A stretch of 64,000 nt of DNA. It comes from a candidate division WOR-3 bacterium. GTDB taxonomy: Bacteria > Hydrothermota > Tepidihabitantia > Tepidihabitantales > Tepidihabitantaceae. The stretch spans positions 1-64,000 of the forward strand of contig JANLFQ010000001.1 in assembly GCA_024653355.1 (NCBI GenBank). Direction: 5' to 3'. This document shows, one piece after another, positions 8,807 through 17,319 of the stretch; positions within the stretch are counted from its first letter, which is position 1; every line of letters begins with the position of its first letter. Below the pieces are notes generated by a model. The model did no database searches. It was given only the letters and a program-made list of their open reading frames with translations, and was not told the origin of the DNA. Both the position numbers and the translations under genes were made by a program.

Positions 8807-10003
8807 TTAAACCAGTTCGATACTCATCGCCACCGCTTCACCGCCACCGAGACAGATTGCTGCTAACCCCTTTTTCAGTCCCCGGTCTTTCAGGGCGTAA
8901 ATCAGGGTCACAAGGATGCGCGCGCCCGAGCAGCCAATCGGGTGGCCAAGGGCAATGGCACCGCCGTTGACATTGACCCGGGATTCGTCCCAGCCCAGTT
9001 CTTTGCCATCCGCCAGAACCTGGGCGGCGAAGGCTTCGTTGATTTCAATCAGGTCAAAGTAGTTGATGTCAACACCCTGAACCTTGAGCAGGGTTTTGAC
9101 CGCTTTAATCGGTGCGTAGAACAGCATCTTGGGTTCAACACTGCCGGTGGCATAGGCGACGATGCGGGCGAGCGGCGTGATGCCCCGTTCTTTAACGAAA
9201 TCTTCGCGGGCGATGGCGAGCGCCGCGGCGCCGTCGTTGATTGAGGAGGCGTTGCCGGCGGTTACCGTGCCGTCTTTGGTGAAGACGGGTTTGAGGGATG
9301 CGAGTTTTTCGAGGGTGGTGTCGGCGCGGGGACCTTCGTCGGTGTCAAATATCAGGGGCTCACCTTTTTTCTGGGGAATTTGGACCGGGACAATTTCGGC
9401 TTTGAATTTGCCTTCTTTGATTGCCCGGACCGCATTCTGGTGGCTCCGGAATGCCCAGCGGTCCTGTTCTTCCCGGCTGATGTTAGAGTTGTGGGCGGTG
9501 AAATCACCGAGCGCGCCCATATGGACATCGCCAAAGTAGTCCCAAATACCGTCGTAAATCATTCCATCCTGGAGCTGGGCGTCGCCCATTTTCTGACCAC
9601 CGCGCAATGTTTTCAGGTAGTAGGGCACATTGGACATCGACTCCTGGCCGCCGGCAATCACCAGTCGGGCATCACCGGCTTTGATTTGCTGGCAGGCAAG
9701 GGCAACGGCAATCATTCCCGAACCGCACACCTTGTTGACGGTGAGGGCGGGTACTTCAACCGGCAAGCCCGATTTGACCGCGGCTTGACGGGCTGGTGCC
9801 TGGCCAATACCAGCCGGGCAGACATTGCCCATTATGACGCCGTCCACATCTTCGGGTTTAATGCCGGCGCGTTCGATTGCACCTTTTATTGCCACTGCGC
9901 CCAGTTCCGGGGCGCGCAGTGCTGCCAGACCGCCCAGAAATCTTCCGACTGCGGTGCGTGCTGCACCGATGATATAGGTGTCTTTTGCTTTACCAATGGT
10001 CAT
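8807..10003 (-). CDS. Acetyl-CoA C-acetyltransferase (thiolase)
   Basis: This enzyme condenses two acetyl-CoA to acetoacetyl-CoA or cleaves it in the reverse sense. Seen: active-site Cys in NKVCGSGM near residue 90, [17 protein letters not shown] with the catalytic His near 350, and the second Cys in CLGGGEA close to the C-terminus, so all three catalytic regions are intact. 398 residues, typical. AAAGGAG lies a few nt upstream of the ATG. It is the second gene of an operon, 3 nt after the crotonase gene, which suggests a C4 acyl-CoA or beta-oxidation-like step pair. A dehydrogenase partner is not in the window. Confidence 0.92.
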   Translation of the reverse strand: MTIGKAKDTYIIGAARTAVGRFLGGLAALRAPELGAVAIKGAIERAGIKPEDVDGVIMGNVCPAGIGQAPARQAAVKSGLPVEVPALTVNKVCGSGMIAVALACQQIKAGDARLVIAGGQESMSNVPYYLKTLRGGQKMGDAQLQDGMIYDGIWDYFGDVHMGALGDFTAHNSNISREEQDRWAFRSHQNAVRAIKEGKFKAEIVPVQIPQKKGEPLIFDTDEGPRADTTLEKLASLKPVFTKDGTVTAGNASSINDGAAALAIAREDFVKERGITPLARIVAYATGSVEPKMLFYAPIKAVKTLLKVQGVDINYFDLIEINEAFAAQVLADGKELGWDESRVNVNGGAIALGHPIGCSGARILVTLIYALKDRGLKKGLAAICLGGGEAVAMSIELV

Positions 10004-10006
10004 TTT

Positions 10007-10789
10007 CTACTCCTTTCCTTTTTGCCAGTTCGGTTTTCTTTTTTCGAGAAATGCCCTGGTGCCTTCGGCAGGCTCGCCTGAAGCGAAACAGAGTCCAAAC
10101 GCCTCAATTTCGTAGGCGCAACCGGTGTTGAGGTCGGTGTCCAAGCCATGGTTGATGCACATCTTGGCGAGGCGCACCGCACTCGGACCTTTTTGCGCAA
10201 TCTTTTGCGTCAGGGTTTCGACAAAGGGGATAAGTTCCTCGGGCTTGACCACTTTGTTGACGAGGCCGATGCGCAGTGCTTCCTGGGCATCAAGGGCATC
10301 ACCGGTGAAGATTAACTCTTTGGCGCTGCCCGGGCCAACAAGGCGGGCAAGACGCTGGGTGCCACCAAACCCGGGCAAAAGCCCGAGATTGACCTCCGGT
10401 TGACCGATTTTTGCCCCTTCGGCGATAACGCGGATGTCACAGGCGAGTGCCAGTTCGCAACCGCCGCCGAGGGCAAAGCCGTTGATGGCGGCAATCACCA
10501 CCTTTTCAATCTGGGCGATTTTATTTAGTGCCCGGTGGCCGTTGCGAGCAAACTGCCGTGCCTGAAAAGGGGTAAAGTTTGACATCTCGGCGATGTCGGC
10601 GCCGGCGATGAACGCCTTACCTTCACCGGTGAGCACGATAACCGTAATATCTTCCCGGGTTGCGAGATAATCAAACAGTTTTTCAATCTCAAGGACAAAC
10701 TCGGTGTTTAAGGCGTTTACCGGCGGGCGGTTGAATCGGACCCAGTAGACGGATTCTTTTTCCTGACATAAGAGATAGTTGAAGTCCAA
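10007..10789 (-). CDS. Enoyl-CoA hydratase (crotonase family)
   Basis: Hydrates trans-2-enoyl-CoA (crotonyl-CoA type) to the 3-hydroxyacyl-CoA. Seen: oxyanion-hole segment AFIAGADIAEM, GFALGGGCELALACD with the first catalytic Glu, and GQPEVNLGLLPGFGGTQRL with the second catalytic Glu, both in crotonase positions. 260 residues, standard. The start is TTG at 10789, decided by AAAAAAGGAGG five nt upstream. It leads the operon with thiolase behind it. The promoter at 10837-10810 is back to back with that of hypD. Confidence 0.92.
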   Translation of the reverse strand: MDFNYLLCQEKESVYWVRFNRPPVNALNTEFVLEIEKLFDYLATREDITVIVLTGEGKAFIAGADIAEMSNFTPFQARQFARNGHRALNKIAQIEKVVIAAINGFALGGGCELALACDIRVIAEGAKIGQPEVNLGLLPGFGGTQRLARLVGPGSAKELIFTGDALDAQEALRIGLVNKVVKPEELIPFVETLTQKIAQKGPSAVRLAKMCINHGLDTDLNTGCAYEIEAFGLCFASGEPAEGTRAFLEKRKPNWQKGKE

Positions 10790-10809
10790 TCTGCCTCCTT
10801 TTTTATTTC

Positions 10810-10837
10810 AATATACTCATCCCTGGTTTGTGGTCAA
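10810..10837 (-). promoter_or_regulatory. Promoter of the crotonase-thiolase operon
   Basis: Minus strand: TTGACC (10837-10832), 16 bp, TATATT (10815-10810). The leader of about 15 nt holds a strong Shine-Dalgarno site and the TTG start at 10789. Its -35 box is only 7 bp from the divergent hypD -35 box. Confidence 0.65.
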
Positions 10838-10844
10838 GAGACAA

Positions 10845-10872
10845 TTGACCCCCATATTAGAGTTAATATAAT
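10845..10872 (+). promoter_or_regulatory. Promoter of hypDE (leaderless type)
   Basis: TTGACC (10845-10850), 16 bp, TATAAT (10867-10872), then CGGGAT and the hypD ATG at 10879. The predicted transcription start falls on the start codon. Confidence 0.7.
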
Positions 10873-10878
10873 CGGGAT

Positions 10879-11958
10879 ATGAGACGAAAACTGCCGGAGC
10901 AGGTGCTTTTGCAGGAGGTCAACCGGCAGGTAGCGGAGTTGTGCCGCAATCGTGACGGGTTGAAGTTGATGGAGGTCTGCGGTACCCATACGATGGCGAT
11001 TTCCAGTTCTGGCATCAGGCGGGCGGTTGACCCGCGGCTGAAACTGGTTTCCGGTCCCGGGTGTCCAGTTTGTGTGACCGAGGAAAGCGATATCGACCGG
11101 GCGATTGGCTTTGCCGCTCTGAAAGGGGTGACGGTGCTAACTTTCGGCGATATGATGCGTGTGCCCGGGACGAACGGCTCTTTAAACGATGCCCGGGCAA
11201 AAGGCGCCGATGTGCGGGTTGTGTATTCACCGCTTGATGGGTTGCAAATGGCGCGGCAGGAATCGGAAAGGGAGTTTGTGTTTCTCGGCGTTGGGTTTGA
11301 GACAACCGCACCGACCGTGGCGGCGACGGTGCTGGAGGCGGAGAAATTGCAAGTCAAAAACTTTTCGGTGTTGCCGCTGTTCAAGTTGATACCACCGGCG
11401 CTAAAGTTTATCGCCGCCCGTGCCCAGATACGCATTGACGGGTTGATTTTGCCCGGTCATGTGTCAACGGTGATCGGGGCGCAGCCCTATCGGTTTCTGG
11501 TTGACCGTTACCGGATACCCTGCTGTATAACCGGGTTTGAGCCGCGCGATATCCTTGAGGGGATTTTTTTACTCTTGCAGCAGATTGTCAAGGGACCGGA
11601 ACTGACAATTCAGTATCGGCGGAGTGTGCGGCCGGAAGGTAATCCCCAAGCAAAGGCGCTGATGGCAACGGTTTTCAAGTTGGTTGATGCGAACTGGCGG
11701 GGAATCGGTAAAATTGCCCGCTCCGGGCTGGGGTTTAAGAGACGGTTTGCCCGTTTTGACGCCCGCCAGCGTTTCGGGGTGGTTGCGGGCAAAAAAAGTA
11801 AGAGAACCGGCTGTGCGTGCGGTGATGTGATGTTGGGGTTGAAGACACCGCCCGAGTGTCGGCTCTTTGCCCGGCGGTGTACACCGGAAAGTCCAATTGG
11901 TCCGTGTATGGTCTCTTCCGAGGGTGCCTGCGCGGCATACTACCGTTATGAAAGATAA
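10879..11958 (+). CDS. hypD: [NiFe]-hydrogenase maturation protein HypD
   Basis: HypD is the Fe-S scaffold on which Fe(CN)2CO is assembled with HypC before insertion into [NiFe]-hydrogenase. Seen: MEVCGTHTMAIS near residue 35, VSGPGCPVCVT near 60, GFETTAPT near 140, LPGHVSTVIG near 195, and a C-terminal Cys cluster (CACGDVM, PPEC, C, C, GAC) for the [4Fe-4S] site. 359 residues, normal. Leaderless-type promoter directly upstream. It overlaps hypE. No hypC, hypA, hypB, hypF or hydrogenase structural gene is in the window, so these must be elsewhere or lost. Confidence 0.95.
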   Translation: MRRKLPEQVLLQEVNRQVAELCRNRDGLKLMEVCGTHTMAISSSGIRRAVDPRLKLVSGPGCPVCVTEESDIDRAIGFAALKGVTVLTFGDMMRVPGTNGSLNDARAKGADVRVVYSPLDGLQMARQESEREFVFLGVGFETTAPTVAATVLEAEKLQVKNFSVLPLFKLIPPALKFIAARAQIRIDGLILPGHVSTVIGAQPYRFLVDRYRIPCCITGFEPRDILEGIFLLLQQIVKGPELTIQYRRSVRPEGNPQAKALMATVFKLVDANWRGIGKIARSGLGFKRRFARFDARQRFGVVAGKKSKRTGCACGDVMLGLKTPPECRLFARRCTPESPIGPCMVSSEGACAAYYRYER

Positions 11959-13012
11959 GAAAATTTTCGCCGACCAGGGTTTGCCACCGGCGTTTAAATC
12001 ACCACCCGGCGAGGAGCGGATCGGGCTCGGGCATGGTGCTGGGGGCAGAAAGATGCACCGGCTGATTACGGAACTGTTTGTGCGCTATTTTGGCAATCCC
12101 GCGCTCAACCGACTTGAAGACAGTGCGGTGGTGAAATTGCCGGCAGGCACGATGTGTTTCACCACCGACTCTTATGTTGTCAAGCCGCTGTTTTTCCCCG
12201 GCGGCGACATCGGAAAACTGGCGGTGTGCGGGACGGTTAATGACCTGGCAGTAACCGGGGCAGAGCCGCAGTATCTGGCGGTGAGTTTTGTTCTGCGCGA
12301 AGGGCTGACAGTGAAGACGCTGGAACGGGTTTGCCGGTCAATGGCGGCGACAGCAAAAAGTGCCGGGGTGATGGTGGTTACCGGCGATACCAAGGTGATT
12401 GAAGGTGGCGGTGCGGTTGAGGAAATGTTCATCACGACGAGCGGCATTGGTGTTCGACCGCGGGGTTTAAGGTTAGGTTTAGAGTTTGTCCGGAATGGTG
12501 ACATCATCGTGTTGAGCGGTGGTCTGGGCGAGCACGAGGCAGCGGTCGCCATCGCGCGCGGTGGTTATCACTTCCGGGCAAAATTGGCGAGCGACTGTGC
12601 GCCCCTGAATCGGATGATTCGCGCCGTGCTCAAGACGGGCGGAGTTAGGGTGATGCGCGACCCGACCCGGGGCGGACTGGCAACAACGCTGAATGAATTT
12701 GCCCACAAGACCAAATTCGGATTTCTGATTGAGGAGGAGGCTGTGCCGGTAAAAAGGGCGGTTAAAGGAGTGGCGGATTTGTTAGGTCTTGACCCGCTTT
12801 ATATGGCGAACGAGGGCAAGGTGGTAATGGTGGTGGCAAAGGAGCAGGCGGATAAGGTGGTGCGGGTGCTGCAACGCTTTCCAACGGGCAAAGAGGCAAA
12901 GGTAATTGGTGAGGTAATAAAAGAGCCCGCGGGGGTCTGGCTGAAAACAAAGTTAGGCGCCTGGCGCCGGATTTTGATGCTGGAGGCTGAGCAGTTACCA
13001 CGAATCTGTTGA
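11948..13012 (+). CDS. hypE: [NiFe]-hydrogenase maturation protein HypE (carbamoyl dehydratase)
   Basis: HypE dehydrates the S-carbamoyl group on its own C-terminal Cys to thiocyanate, the source of the CN ligands. Seen: GLGHGAGGRKMHRLI at the N-terminus, AIR-synthase-like fold motifs (TTDSYVVKPLFFPGGDIGKLAV, RDPTRGGLATTLNE) and the diagnostic C-terminal PRIC with the acceptor Cys. The frame extends upstream into hypD, but the ATG at 11948 (MKDKKIFADQG) gives the usual family N-terminus. It overlaps the hypD stop by 11 nt, typical of translational coupling. Confidence 0.94.
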   Translation: MKDKKIFADQGLPPAFKSPPGEERIGLGHGAGGRKMHRLITELFVRYFGNPALNRLEDSAVVKLPAGTMCFTTDSYVVKPLFFPGGDIGKLAVCGTVNDLAVTGAEPQYLAVSFVLREGLTVKTLERVCRSMAATAKSAGVMVVTGDTKVIEGGGAVEEMFITTSGIGVRPRGLRLGLEFVRNGDIIVLSGGLGEHEAAVAIARGGYHFRAKLASDCAPLNRMIRAVLKTGGVRVMRDPTRGGLATTLNEFAHKTKFGFLIEEEAVPVKRAVKGVADLLGLDPLYMANEGKVVMVVAKEQADKVVRVLQRFPTGKEAKVIGEVIKEPAGVWLKTKLGAWRRILMLEAEQLPRIC

Positions 13013-13039
13013 GTTGGTTATGAGGTCAAATATTTAAGT

Positions 13040-14110
13040 ATGGCAGCCGCATCTGGGGTGGTAAGCGAAGGTCCAGTTGACATCAATCGGGTGCAGCGCT
13101 ATATGGCGGTTGCGGCGGTTGAGGGCAACAAAATTGTGGGCAGGATTTATGAGCCGGTGCCGGAAAATCTTGCCCAGCTGAAACGGGTTTTTGAGGAGCA
13201 CGGTGCAGTTGCCTACTTTGAGAAGATAGGCGATGGGCATATGATAACCTACGGTTATGCGCCGCAAAGAAAACCGGTGCGCATCTGGGTCAACATCCTG
13301 CTCTTACTGGCAACGATTGGAACAACACTTTTTGTCGGGAGTTTACATGCTGGTAAGAATCCGTTTCAGAATCCTTATAATCTATTGAGCGGCATACCGT
13401 TTTCCCTTGGTTTGATTTTAATCCTCGGGACGCACGAACTGGCGCACTATCTCACCGCCCGGCGATTAGGGGTTGACGCCACGCCACCTTACTTTCTTCC
13501 CGTACCGCATCCGATGACCGGGACAATGGGTGCATTTATTAAAATCCGGTCACCGGTGCCGAGCCGGAGTGCGCTGGTCCGGGTTGGCGTTGCTGGTCCG
13601 CTGGCAGGATTTCTTGTGGCGATTCCGGTGTCAATCGTTGGTATTGCGCTGTCAACGGTGCGGGAAGTTCCTCCGAATGCACCGCTTTTGCGGCTGGGCA
13701 CACCGCTTATATTTGAGTTCATTTCCCGGCTTTTTCACGGCCGATTACCCGCCGGGACCGATGTTGTTTTACACCCGCTGGCGTTTGCGGGCTGGCTGGG
13801 GATGTTCGTTACCGCACTGAATCTTTTGCCGGTAGGACAACTGGATGGTGGGCATATCGCATATGCCATATTAGGTAAGAAATACCGGTTTTTCAGCTAT
13901 TTTATCATCGCCGGGTTGCTATTGATGGGCTTTTTCTGGCTGGGCTGGCCCTTCTGGGCGTTTCTGGCAACGGCGCTGGGTTTAAGACATCCGCCCCCGC
14001 TGGACGACATTACCCCACTTAACCGAACCGATATTGTCCTGGCGATTGCCGCCCTGGTGATAATGGTGCTGTCATTTACCCCGGCACCATTCCCTGCCGC
14101 GGGATTTTGA
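13040..14110 (+). CDS. Site-2-type intramembrane metalloprotease (M50 family)
   Basis: A zinc protease acting within the membrane. Seen: an N-terminal soluble part of ~75 residues, several hydrophobic helices, the zinc motif HELAH at about residues 132-136, and the third ligand in NLLPVGQLDGGH near 269. It resembles the S2P/EGY1-like subgroup without a PDZ domain, unlike RseP. 356 residues. Gap to hypE is 27 nt, so it may be read from the same message; its substrate cannot be told from the context. Confidence 0.88.
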   Translation: MAAASGVVSEGPVDINRVQRYMAVAAVEGNKIVGRIYEPVPENLAQLKRVFEEHGAVAYFEKIGDGHMITYGYAPQRKPVRIWVNILLLLATIGTTLFVGSLHAGKNPFQNPYNLLSGIPFSLGLILILGTHELAHYLTARRLGVDATPPYFLPVPHPMTGTMGAFIKIRSPVPSRSALVRVGVAGPLAGFLVAIPVSIVGIALSTVREVPPNAPLLRLGTPLIFEFISRLFHGRLPAGTDVVLHPLAFAGWLGMFVTALNLLPVGQLDGGHIAYAILGKKYRFFSYFIIAGLLLMGFFWLGWPFWAFLATALGLRHPPPLDDITPLNRTDIVLAIAALVIMVLSFTPAPFPAAGF

Positions 14111-14278
14111 TCTCATCGGCGCTAAATTCCTTTTAAATCGACCAGCGTTTCTCTCATCGGGCATTGGCGGGCTGATGTTGATTTGCGATAGGCAGTTGGC
14201 GAAGTGAAAATGATGCCGGCTTTCAGTTCAGGTCGGCAAAAACAAACAAACGAAGTTGCTTTTGATGAGTCTGGTTTG

Positions 14279-14306
14279 TTGACATTTGTGAGTTCGAGTA
14301 TATAAT
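14279..14306 (+). promoter_or_regulatory. Perfect-consensus promoter of the tandem surface-protein genes
   Basis: TTGACA (14279-14284), 16 bp, TATAAT (14301-14306). Unlike most promoters here it has a leader of about 80 nt, ending in AAAGGAGG before the GTG at 14394. The gap 14111-14278 shows nothing else. Confidence 0.75.
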
Positions 14307-14393
14307 AAAGTTGAAGCCACAGGCGTGGCATTTTCCATAGATTGCAAAAGGGTTACATTCCGGCAGTAAAGTTTGAAAACAAAGGAGGCAACG

Positions 14394-17300
14394 GTGCAAA
14401 GAGTCATTTTCCTTTTAAAACAATTTAACCTTGGGGCGCTGGTTTTGTTTTTTGTTTTGGTTGGCGCCGCATCGGGTCAGATTGAGGTCTGGACCGCGCG
14501 CTATGACGGCGGCGTCGATGGCTGGGACGAAGGGCGGGCAATGGCGCTGACTTCGGATGGGAATGTGGTGATGACCGGTTTTATCGCCAGCACTGACGGG
14601 GTCCGGGATATCGCAACGGTGAAGTTTTCAACCACTGATGGTGACACCATCTGGACCCGGCGCTGGCGTTTTGGAACCGGGTCAAGGGATGAGGCGGTGG
14701 CGATTGGCTGTGACAGTGCGGGTAATGTGTTTGTGGCGGGCTGGACCAGGACCACAGGTGCGGACACGAACTGGGTAATAATAAAGTATCTGGCGGATGG
14801 AACCGAGGCGTGGTATGCAACCTACGACTCAATCGGCGGTCCGGATAAGGCGGTGGCGCTGGTGCCGGATGAGATGGGCGGCGTTTATGTGACCGGGTAC
14901 TCTTTTAATGGGACAAACCGGGACATCGTGACGATTCATTATCTTACCAATGGGACCCAGGATTGGTCAGCGCGTTACAACGGCACGGCAAACGGCAACG
15001 ACCTGCCAACCAAAATTTGCCACGACCCGCAGGGCGCGGTAATTGTGACCGGCTACTCCTGGACCGGAACAACTTCCCGGTTCGACTACCTGACGATTAA
15101 GTATGCGCCAACCGGTGAGACGCTCTGGACCAGAAGATACGACGGCACGGCAAACGACAGTATTATTAAGAGTGATTATGCGCAGGCATTGACGGTGGAC
15201 GATTCGGGAAATGTGTATGTCAGCGGGCGAGCCGGAGAGAGCGGAACCTGGTACGATGCGACGACGATTAAGTATGGGCCCGATGGTGCAACACGATGGA
15301 TAACCCGTTTTGACTGGGGCGAGAACGCTTTAGACGGTGCAGGCGAGATAAAAATTGGACCAGACGGCGCGGTCTATTGTGCCGGCTATACCGAGACAAA
15401 CATCGGTTACTTTGATATGCTGCTGTTCAAACTCACCCCGACCGGTGAAGTTGACTGGCAGCGGATTTACAACTATGTGAGCGATGACGACAGTGTCACG
15501 GCGATGTGTGTCGACCGGTTTGCCAATGTGTACATAACGGGCTACTCATATACGGTTGAGGGTGACCTGGACTGGGTTACTTTAAAGTACAATGCGGAAG
15601 GTGCCCAGGTGTGGATGGCACGGCATGCCACCTGGGACGAAGATGACCAGCCTTACGGCATCGTGGTCAATGCGCTGGGTGATGTGTTTGTCGGCGGTTA
15701 CGACTATCTTGAGGGCAGTGAGGATTATGCGCTGGTTAAATATTCGGCACCGGATGTCGGGGTTTCGCTCATTGTCCAACCCCAGGACACATTTCGGGTT
15801 GATGCGACGGTTATACCCCGGGTCCGGGTTAAGAATTACAGCGCACTGCCATTCACATTTCCCGTGCGGATTGAAATTGGCAACTTTTATTTCGATATTC
15901 AGCAGGTGCCTTCGTTAGCTCCTTACGATTCAGCCGAGGTGACTTTTTACCCCTGGAAGGTAAGGGACCTCGGTGAGCACTCGGTGCGGTGTTATACGAT
16001 GCTTAATGGCGATAAAGAGCCGGGAAATGACACCGTTTTGGGCACAGTAACAACCGTTTCTGCCTGGGAGCAACTGGCAAATCTACCACCGGGTCCGCGG
16101 GGCAAGGGTGTGAAGGACGGTGGCGCGCTTGCCTTTGCCCAGGACAGTTTAATCTTCGCCTTCAAGGGCAACAACACCACTGAGTTTTATGTTTTCAACA
16201 CCGCTCGTCAGGATTGGCTAATTCGGGAGAGTATCCCGGCGATTGGCCGAAGCGGGAGTAAAAAACGGGTCAAGGGTGGTGCCGCGCTGGCGGCAGATAC
16301 CACCGGTAACTTATATGCGGTTAAGGGGAACAACACCTTTGATTTCTGGCGCTACTCAATTGCCAGCAATCGCTGGGAGCAGATTACCGATTTTCCTGCG
16401 GGGACCCGAGGGGTCAAAGGTGGTGCCGGTATGGTCTATGTTCCTGCCCGGCATGCGATTTACGCTTTAAGGGGAGGAAACACGAGCGACTTTTACAGTT
16501 ACAACATTGCCCGTGACTCCTGGGCGGTCAAAAGAAGTGTGCCACCGGGAGACAGAAACAAGCGGATTAAGGATGGAACGGCAATCACCACCGATGGCGA
16601 TTCTACCATTTATCTTTTGAAGGGCGGAACTTATGAGTTCTGGGTTTACCGGATTGACCGGGACACCTGGTTGCATAGGAGCGATATTCCTGACAGTCGG
16701 GTAAACCCGAAAAGGCGTAAAATGAAAAAGGGTGGGGCGTTGGCTTATGACCCGGAGTTTGGTCGGGTTTATGCGATGAAGGGTGGTAAGGCAACCGAGT
16801 TCTGGTTTTATGATGTGCGCGGTGACTCCTGGTCCGAGACGGTTGACACCTTCCCAAGGGGGCGGGATAACAAGGCGCCTTATGCCGGCGGGGCTTTGGT
16901 GTATGGTGCGGGCAAAGTTTATGCCCTGAAAGGCAACAAGACCCTTGAATTCTGGCGCTACAATGCCAACTTCCCGCTCAATCCGCCATTGGGTAACTTT
17001 TCAGGACCCCAGGCAGAAATTAATCAACAGCCGATTGTCAAACTAACGGTTGTACCCAATCCGGTGGTTAACAACTTCACCCTGCGGTACACATTACCGA
17101 AGGCGAGTCGGGTGCGGCTGGTAATTTACGACATCACGGGTCGGGAGCAGATGCGGCTGGTGAATGAGGAGCAAAGTGCCGGTGAACATAGCATCAGCTT
17201 GAATCGGGTGCCCCTGGTGTCAGGCGTTTATTTTGCCCGGCTCGAGACTTTAAGTGGTGAACGGGTTGAGGTTACCAAAAAGGTTCTGGTGGCGAGATAA
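14394..17300 (+). CDS. Secreted double-propeller protein with C-terminal T9SS-like sorting tail (paralogue 1)
   Basis: The start GTG is fixed by AAAGGAGG five nt upstream and gives a clean signal peptide ending at ...GAASGQ. Domains in order: SBBP-type repeats (GNVYVTGYS, TIKY) forming a propeller at about 25-450; one copy of the ~100-residue CST/GD-x-NP-x-ND-like module at about 451-557; six Kelch-like repeats centred on KGNNT-x-EFW-x-Y at about 558-870; and a Por secretion tail at about 880-968 (VVPNPVVNNFTLRYTL, then SGVYFARLET). No catalytic motif is seen. Surface display or binding is inferred. The gene at 17320 has the same architecture and follows directly. Confidence 0.85.
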   Translation: MQRVIFLLKQFNLGALVLFFVLVGAASGQIEVWTARYDGGVDGWDEGRAMALTSDGNVVMTGFIASTDGVRDIATVKFSTTDGDTIWTRRWRFGTGSRDEAVAIGCDSAGNVFVAGWTRTTGADTNWVIIKYLADGTEAWYATYDSIGGPDKAVALVPDEMGGVYVTGYSFNGTNRDIVTIHYLTNGTQDWSARYNGTANGNDLPTKICHDPQGAVIVTGYSWTGTTSRFDYLTIKYAPTGETLWTRRYDGTANDSIIKSDYAQALTVDDSGNVYVSGRAGESGTWYDATTIKYGPDGATRWITRFDWGENALDGAGEIKIGPDGAVYCAGYTETNIGYFDMLLFKLTPTGEVDWQRIYNYVSDDDSVTAMCVDRFANVYITGYSYTVEGDLDWVTLKYNAEGAQVWMARHATWDEDDQPYGIVVNALGDVFVGGYDYLEGSEDYALVKYSAPDVGVSLIVQPQDTFRVDATVIPRVRVKNYSALPFTFPVRIEIGNFYFDIQQVPSLAPYDSAEVTFYPWKVRDLGEHSVRCYTMLNGDKEPGNDTVLGTVTTVSAWEQLANLPPGPRGKGVKDGGALAFAQDSLIFAFKGNNTTEFYVFNTARQDWLIRESIPAIGRSGSKKRVKGGAALAADTTGNLYAVKGNNTFDFWRYSIASNRWEQITDFPAGTRGVKGGAGMVYVPARHAIYALRGGNTSDFYSYNIARDSWAVKRSVPPGDRNKRIKDGTAITTDGDSTIYLLKGGTYEFWVYRIDRDTWLHRSDIPDSRVNPKRRKMKKGGALAYDPEFGRVYAMKGGKATEFWFYDVRGDSWSETVDTFPRGRDNKAPYAGGALVYGAGKVYALKGNKTLEFWRYNANFPLNPPLGNFSGPQAEINQQPIVKLTVVPNPVVNNFTLRYTLPKASRVRLVIYDITGREQMRLVNEEQSAGEHSISLNRVPLVSGVYFARLETLSGERVEVTKKVLVAR

Positions 17301-17319
17301 CAAAAGGCAGGGGGAGAAA

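Noticed and set aside
10879-13012. A complete hyp operon for hydrogenase maturation
   Set aside because: Only hypD and hypE are here; upstream is the divergent crotonase gene and downstream a membrane protease, so hypC/A/B/F are not hidden in this stretch.
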